This document shows positions 57,955-64,000 of a stretch of 64,000 nucleotides of DNA, one piece after another; position 1 is the stretch's first letter; the number at the start of each line of letters is the position of its first letter. The stretch spans positions 14,749,218 to 14,813,217 of the forward strand of contig OX578277.1 in NCBI GenBank assembly GCA_951217055.1. The letters are read 5' to 3'. The translations under genes and the position numbers were made by a program. Under the pieces are notes generated by a model. The model was not told where the DNA came from, searched no databases, and saw only the letters and a list, made by a program, of their open reading frames with translations. The DNA is from Gerris lacustris (Eukaryota > Arthropoda > Insecta > Hemiptera > Gerridae).

Positions 57955-58775
57955 GTTTTTTTTATTAGCTTGCTTTCTTGTTTGTTTGTCCGGTACAAAT
58001 CTGGCAATCGATTTCTAACTAACTTCCCGAATAGCTAGACATTTGAAACTTTTAGCATAGCTCAGAACACGATGACAATGCATTATTTTAATTCTTTTAG
58101 CCATCTTTCAGCAGAATTTAATTGGTTTCAGCAAATTTTGCTGTACGGAAAGTTAGTTCGGAAAAAATCCGCTAGTTATTTTATTTGTTTTGCCATATCC
58201 AATATTTACGCAATCTTCATTTTGACGGGTCTCAAATTTGTGATAGATAAACATTGAATGACAGCAAAACAGGAAATATCGATTATATTATTTATATTGT
58301 TTCACACACGATGGCAATGCATTATTTTAATACTTTTAGCCATCTTTCAGCAGAATTTAATTGGTTTTCAGCAAATTTTGCTGTTTAGAAAGTTAGTTCG
58401 GAAAAAATCCCCAAGTTATTTTATTTGTTTTGCCATGTCCCATATTTACGCAAACTTCATTTTGACGGGTTTCAAATTTGTGATTTTTATAAATAAGAGA
58501 TAAACATTGAATGACAGCAAAACAGGAAATATACCGATTATATTTGATCGATTATATTATTTATATTATTTCAAATATATCGATGGCACGGTTTAGATTT
58601 GGTGTTGGGGAGATCCGTTGTACAAAGATTTGTCCTTTTATAGGTTTAAGTCATTTATGTGAAGTAAATAAAGTCGGAACTATTTTTTTTTTCACTGATA
58701 TTATATATTATATAACAATAACAATTATATTATTAACATTACATACGATTCAACAGAAAATTTAAAAACGTAGTA
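57955..58775 (+). repeat. Dispersed repeat, family C, long form with internal duplication
   Basis: GATAAACATTGAATGACAGC occurs at 58246 and 58499, marking a ~253-bp tandem duplication inside the element. Ends as in the other family C copies. Confidence 0.82.
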
Positions 58776-59069
58776 TATAAAATGTTCTTTTTATATTGAA
58801 ATTATTTTTAATTCAATTTACAATAATTGCTGATAAAAGGTTCAATAATAATTATAATAATAATAATAATAAAATTGGATAACTATAAACAAGAATGAAA
58901 ACTCTCCGATTTAACTCTCAGGTCTTTCTTAATCCATAATTATAATAATCCCGGCATTAGACGTTCTTCGTTTGAACTGAGCCAAATCCCTGACCTGTAG
59001 AACTGTTTAAATTCCCACATAACCATGTTCGAACTTCTTAATTGCTTCCAAAGCTCAGAAAGCTCCTTC
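58776..59069. other. No gene seen
   Basis: AT-rich, unrecognised. Confidence 0.5.
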
Positions 59070-60205
59070 AGAGCTTACCAAAGATAACGGAAGCTATGTT
59101 ATCGTTTTGAAGGAAAAAATAAATAATAATTTGTCTCCGATTTCAAAACTTCTAAGACAGAAATTCGTTTCAGACATCAGGGAAAATTTTTGTTTCCGTG
59201 TCTGTTTATCGTTTACTTTTTTCCATCCTTAAACATATCTTAAAAACTACTTTTCCGATTTTAATAAATTTTGGGTAATAGGTCATAATTAGCCCAATGT
59301 TGGTCAACAATGCCCCATACCATTGCCCATATTAGTTTCAACAACAACTCTTCCACATGCGCACAAACATACAACTATATCTTCAAAAGTATTCATCTGA
59401 TTTTTATGGAATTTGGCTCAGAGGAAAGAAGGGGTAGAGGGAGCAATGCGTTTTAAAAAGTGGTTCATTATGCTCCCCCCATATACTAACGCTTTCTAGC
59501 GAGCTCTATCTGAACTAAAGTGATCACGTGGTCACTGGTCCTTGTCTTATTGGTCTATTCCTTGTCTTTCTGTCCCCACAGACGGTTGTCAACAAATCCT
59601 TATCAGTAGCAGTTATTTGATACCCCACTCAAAGAAGATTACTATTGGTTATCTAGGAACTGTTACACGTTTATTAACAACGTTACTGCCTTTAGACAAT
59701 TAATAAGGTTAACAACAAACATTAAAGTACATATTTATGAAGAAAACTGTATTGAAAATAAAAATATTAAATGTCGTAAGAAAATATCACTTATTCTTGT
59801 CAGCTGATATCAGATATATTTCGAGCTTTATCGAGATATCGATACAGTTTCACCAAACTGCCGCTTGAAAAAGCTAGTATATGGGGGGAGCTTAATGAAC
59901 CACTTTTTGAGACCCAGTTTCTATAGTATTGTTCCCTCTACCCCTTCCTTGCTCTGCGGAATTTGGATTGTTTGTCGAAAGTAGCCAGAAGATAGCTCCA
60001 GATTTGAACCGTATGCGCTTTTTTTAATCTTGCTAAATCGGTACTTTAATTCATGTTATAAATCAAACCAATTTTAAACGATTTAAAAAACAGGGGGATA
60101 GAAAAATTTAATAAATTTAACAATTATAGGTTGTAAAGCATAAAATCATGAAAGTACACAATACGAAATAAGACGCGAGGAAGCTGTGTGCCATACTAAT
60201 TGGAA
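59070..60205 (-). repeat. Family B element split by a Mutator-like MITE
   Basis: It begins near GAGCTTACCAAAGATAACGG and ends GTGCCATACTAATTGG. The body resumes in register after the insertion (a GATTTTTATGGAATTTGG phrase, then ATTGTTTGTCGAAAG, as at 37540-37575). Confidence 0.78.
59417..59957. mobile_element. Mutator-like MITE (541 bp, 9-bp TSD)
   Basis: GGAATTTGG flanks it at 59408-59416 and 59958-59966. Inverted ends of about 100 bp share GGGGTAGAGGGA, AAAAGTGGTTCATTA and GCTCCCCCCATATACTA. A 9-bp duplication with long inverted ends is typical of Mutator-type transposons. No transposase, so non-autonomous. Confidence 0.82.
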
Positions 60206-60904
60206 GTATATTTTTTAAATGTACTCGTACATAAAAATGTAAGTAAATAACTAAGTGTATCAAACCGTTTGTGCTCCAATAACCCCAATATTCGAAAAAT
60301 CCAAATACCTTTTCCTTTAGAAATGTGTTGTACCTAAGTATCTATAATAAACATGACATCAAGGTTACTTACTTCTTAATATAATCTAATAATAATAATA
60401 TATAAATATCCTTGAATGGTTTAAAATAACGACATATAAAAAACAACTCATTTATTTGAGTTTGCTATGAGGGTGTAATGTAATATAAAGTTTTATAAAG
60501 TTCGTTGTAATATACGGTAAATCAGTTTGTAGTTGTGGGAAGTATTGCGGTGTATTGCGGGCTGGAGGAAAGCAAAACGCTTGACCTTACAACTCTACTG
60601 CGAATCACGTCAAGTTTATGAAAGCGCTGAAAGCTTCTTGCCGTGTATATCCTGAGCCGTCCGCACCTTGAATGTCAATTTTAACCTGCATTCGTGAGGT
60701 ACATTACGATCTAGAGTTAACGCGACCTCAATCCCCATCCATGATGGTTTTGATCGTTTTCTAAGGTGTCTTACAACACGTTTTTCACCATTTATTACAG
60801 TTACTGGCATTATGTTTTTCTTTGTTATATATTTTATATTTAGTTTTATTTATATTTGTTTATTTTATTTATTGATTTGCTTCTGAGATTACTAACCGAA
60901 GGTA
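60206..60904. other. Mostly AT-rich; one coding-like short minus frame
   Basis: On the minus strand 60810-60616 reads MPVTVINGEKRVVRHLRKRS... for 64 codons with balanced composition. No family is recognised, and no splice or promoter evidence. It could be a gene remnant. Confidence 0.35.
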
Positions 60905-61485
60905 AATAGTCCAGGAGATAGCGTGCAAAAAAGTCTCTGACTAACATCAAGCTAGAATTTTGAGTATAAATAAATCTTATGGTGCCTCTTAAGAATATGT
61001 GGTCGGCTAAGTTCGCCTGCGGGACATAACTTGGCAATAGGCATTTGAAAAAACAAACCGGTGGAGAGCGGCCATGTCTCGTTTTTTTGGTGGACAATGT
61101 GATTTTCATGATCCTGAGTACAAAATTAGTTTGTAGACCCAATAATCAAGTTAATGATAGTTTGTCACTTAGTAGGTTACTTAGTCAAATAATAGTTAGT
61201 TTAGTTAGTCTAAATCAAAGGGGTCACCTATTAAGTGACAAACTACCATCAACTTGATTTTTGGTCTACTAACTAATTTCGTACTCAGGATCATGAAAAT
61301 CACATTATCCACCAAAAAGGGCGAGACATGGCCGCTCTCCACCGGTTTGTTTCTTTCAATTGCCTATTGCCAAGCTATGTCCCACAGACGAACTTAGCCA
61401 ACCACATATTCTTAAAAGGTACCAAAAGATTTACTTATACACCAAATCCTAGCTTGATGTTAGTCAGACACTTTTTTGACTATAA
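60905..61485. mobile_element. Foldback element with ~240-bp arms
   Basis: Left (60925-61150) and right (61205-61480) arms are complements: AACATCAAGCTAG/CTAGCTTGATGTT, CGGTGGAGAGCGGCCATGTC, TTTTCATGATCCTGAGTAC. The short centre has GTTACTTAGTC-type repeats. Confidence 0.85.
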
Positions 61486-61523
61486 GGGAAGCTATGCGAT
61501 TGTTCTGAAGAGCAAACGTTTTT

Positions 61524-62210
61524 AGGGTCCGTAGGCAAAACCAAGGACCCTTATATTTTCCTGCGTGTGTCTGTCCGTACGTCCTATAGCATGCTCTCAC
61601 GGCTACACCATTCGTCCGATCACTTTGAAATTTATCATGTATGTGTCTTGTACCGGCCCACATATTTTAAAAATATAGCGACTTAAAAAAAATATTTTTC
61701 AAAAAAATTAGGGTAAAAAAACTTAAGGGTTAAAAATTTTACATTTTTTTTTCGACACCGTGGGGTATCATATGAAAGGGTACGTTGAGCTGATTACAAA
61801 AATATATAATTATTTGGTTATAACTTTGATAGGGCGACCGTAGGCGAGTTTGAAGCGGGTGTGAAACGTGTCCCCCCCCCCCTCTATCTCGCTCATGTGA
61901 AGTGCAAAAAATCTGAAAAAATGCCTGAACATTCTTCGACCAAAAGTAAAGATACCACTTTTTGGAAATTTCGAAAAAAATATTATTTTATTTTTTAATG
62001 ACAAAATACGCTTTTTTATAATTAGGGTCTTTTCGATGTATTTATATGGTTGTAGTCCGGTTCAGTGGCAAAAGATACTTTATCGGAAGTTAGTTTATGT
62101 GTTTTGAGAATGTCAGACCCATAGGAAAGTTCAAAGTAAGCTTTTTAGCATTTTAAAAAACACCATCAATAGGGTACTACTTAAACTATACAGTGTGGCC
62201 TACGGACCCT
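61524..62210. mobile_element. Element with 13-bp inverted ends AGGGTCCGTAGGC
   Basis: AGGGTCCGTAGGC (61524-61536) and its complement GCCTACGGACCCT (62198-62210) bound 687 bp that lie between two parts of a family B repeat. No clear target duplication and no long frame. Likely non-autonomous DNA transposon. Confidence 0.65.
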
Positions 62211-63107
62211 CGCTGTGTGCTGACTAGCACAAACTTGACCTGTTTATTTATTTCTCCGATTTAGATATTTCCAAGCAGAAATACATTTCGTACATCAGGG
62301 AATATATTTGGTCCCATGTCTGTCTGTCTGTCGTTCAATTATTGCGAACACATATATCTTAAAAACTACTTGTCCGATTTTTATGAAATTTTGATGGTGG
62401 TCCTAATTCTTTTTCTTTAACCGGGAACTCCCATATTTAGACCGAAGGATGTAAAAACCCAGAGACATAGGAGTACGTAGGACCTAGGTGGGTTTATTTA
62501 GCAAACCTGAAGAAAGGAGAGGGTTACTTCACTCATACCTTTATAAAATGATCAGTCACCTCTCTAGGATTCAAACCATCGCCAGGAATATTGATAAAGA
62601 CCTTAATTTCTACGTGAGTTAGCATGTACATTAACCACTCGTTATCCTGGTATATTAAATGAAACAATTATTTTATTTTCTACATAATCCTTATAAATAT
62701 TGCTCTTTATTTATCAAGGGAATTGAGGCGAACCTAATTTAAATATAGTTTGGCAGGTACCTTAATTTTAACTTGTCGGGACTTTCTGATCTCTGTATAA
62801 GTAATACAACGAATGATAAAAAGCTACATTGCTTTAATTCACAAATAACTTAATAATTAATTGTGTTTAAGCAGACAACGCATTGGGCTCCTCTAGAATT
62901 TTGATTATAATCTTTTAAAATGTAATGCACCTTAATATTCTGTTATGTATTATTATTAATACATAACAGAAGTATTTTTTTCTTCCAAGCTTACCGAAGG
63001 TAATATAAGTTTGTTGTATAAAATGTTTTATTAAAATTGATTATAAAATTGCAGAGTAGCAAGTTGAATAGCAAAACTTGAAGTGGTTTTAAATTCAAGA
63101 AAAAAAT
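62211..63107. other. Family B fragment (62250-62410), then unrecognised
   Basis: 62250-62410 has the ATCTTAAAAACTACTTGTCC block. 62985-63010 has CTTACCGAAGGTAATA. No gene. Confidence 0.5.
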
Positions 63108-63560
63108 AGACTGCCAATTGGTGTGGCACATATAGCTTCCTCGCATCCCATCGCGTACTTTATTTATCTCATGCTTTTACAAGCCATTATTGTCTAATTT
63201 GTTTAATTGTTTCCCCATTATGTGTCAAAATTGTTTTGATTTTTTACTTGCATTTAAGTATCAATTTAGCAAAAGTTAAAGAGCGCAGACGGTTCAAATT
63301 AATCAGGGGGGTATCTGCGGGTTACTTTCGATAAATTATAAAAGTTTCATTCAAATCAGGAAGCTATAGTTGTATATAAATGTATGTTTGTGCGCTTGTG
63401 GATGAGAAACTAATGGGTGCAGAAGGTTGAAACTTATGTATGGGACCAACATAAAGCTAATTATGACCTACTATACAAATTTCATTAAAATCGGATGTGT
63501 AGTTTTTAAGATATGTTGGTTCGCAAAATTTGAGCGACAGACCGACAGGCAGACACAGAA
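63108..63560 (+). repeat. Dispersed repeat, family B
   Basis: From GCCAATTGGTGTGGCACATA to GTTTTTAAGATATGTTGG and GACAGACCGACAGGCAGAC, same orientation as 39580-40185, lacking the final end. Confidence 0.78.
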
Positions 63561-64000
63561 CCAATTTTTTTTTAAAAAATCTATTATACTTTATTTTGTA
63601 TTCTTCTGATTATTCATCTTGTGATATGACGCTAGAAAGCTTTAGGTCATACTTATTGGTAGATATATTTTTTTTTTATCTACACACGGCAGACAAAATT
63701 AGGCATTGTTGTACTGTTTTCAATCTGCAAAATGTCATTTTTCTTGATTCTTTTGCAACATGTCAAAAAAACACGCAGCAAAATATCAAAGTGTCAGCAA
63801 AAGTTCAAAGTGTCAGCAAAATAACAAACTCAGGCTGCCAAATTTTAAGAAAAAGTTACTACATCTCAGGTTATGGACTCATTTTTGTATATTTAAGCGT
63901 AATATTCTGCTAAATATTTATATGTTTTTTGAAAATATCTTTAAAAATTATAATAATAAAACTAATATAATATTATTATTTTGAAAAAAATCGCTAAAAA
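63561..64000. other. No gene seen
   Basis: AT-rich to the window end, with short AAAGTGTCAGCAAAA-type direct repeats near 63788-63825. Confidence 0.5.

Overview
The window looks like TE-rich nuclear DNA from an arthropod, most likely an insect; I cannot name the species. The evidence is an AT-rich background with many (TA)n microsatellites, jockey-type LINE remnants, tRNA-derived SINEs, many palindromic MITE-like elements, and a Ty3/gypsy LTR retrotransposon primed by tRNA-Arg as in the insect mdg1/412 elements. There is no prokaryotic gene organisation. I see only one plausible host coding exon (1303-1676).

1-1814: AT-rich flank with one dispersed repeat, then a likely first coding exon ending in a good splice donor. 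1815-12051: a complete, very young LTR retrotransposon of about 10.2 kb. It has two 1605-bp LTRs with one difference seen by eye, a 4-bp CCAT duplication, an 18-nt tRNA-Arg primer site, gag, pol in the -1 frame, a third proline-rich ORF of unknown function, and a polypurine tract. Gag and Pol are joined by what looks like a textbook -1 frameshift signal: GGGAAAC, a 6-nt spacer, then a potential H-type pseudoknot. The LTR holds about 21 degenerate ~40-bp units, 17 with an exact TGTCAC on the same strand. The element landed inside the target-site duplication of an older SINE (12060-12348).

12361-64000: no convincing host gene. The region is layered dead transposons: jockey fragments (14338-15315, 21924-22361), a CR1/L2-like LINE with a mutated catalytic site (40301-42460), large foldbacks (12804-13152, 21458-22780, 31194-32291, 60905-61485), PIF/Harbinger-like MITEs (26056-26186, 33690-33866), a Mutator-like MITE with a 9-bp duplication (59417-59957), and several dispersed families named here A, B, C, D, ACTTTCTC and TA-element. 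Three minisatellites lie at 19880-20905, 24920-25975 and 53465-54030. One dispersed repeat (16976-17440 and 54895-55160, partial at 33225-33345) carries a hammerhead-ribozyme-like core in both full copies and always lies next to a (TA)n tract.

The working set of genes is confined to the retrotransposon: Gag packages the RNA, Gag-Pol supplies protease, RT/RNase H and integrase, and ORF3 sits where an envelope or accessory gene would be. The strongest candidates for something undescribed are the hammerhead-like repeat, the TGTCAC array in the LTR, and ORF3. Everything was read by eye; no alignment or folding program was run.
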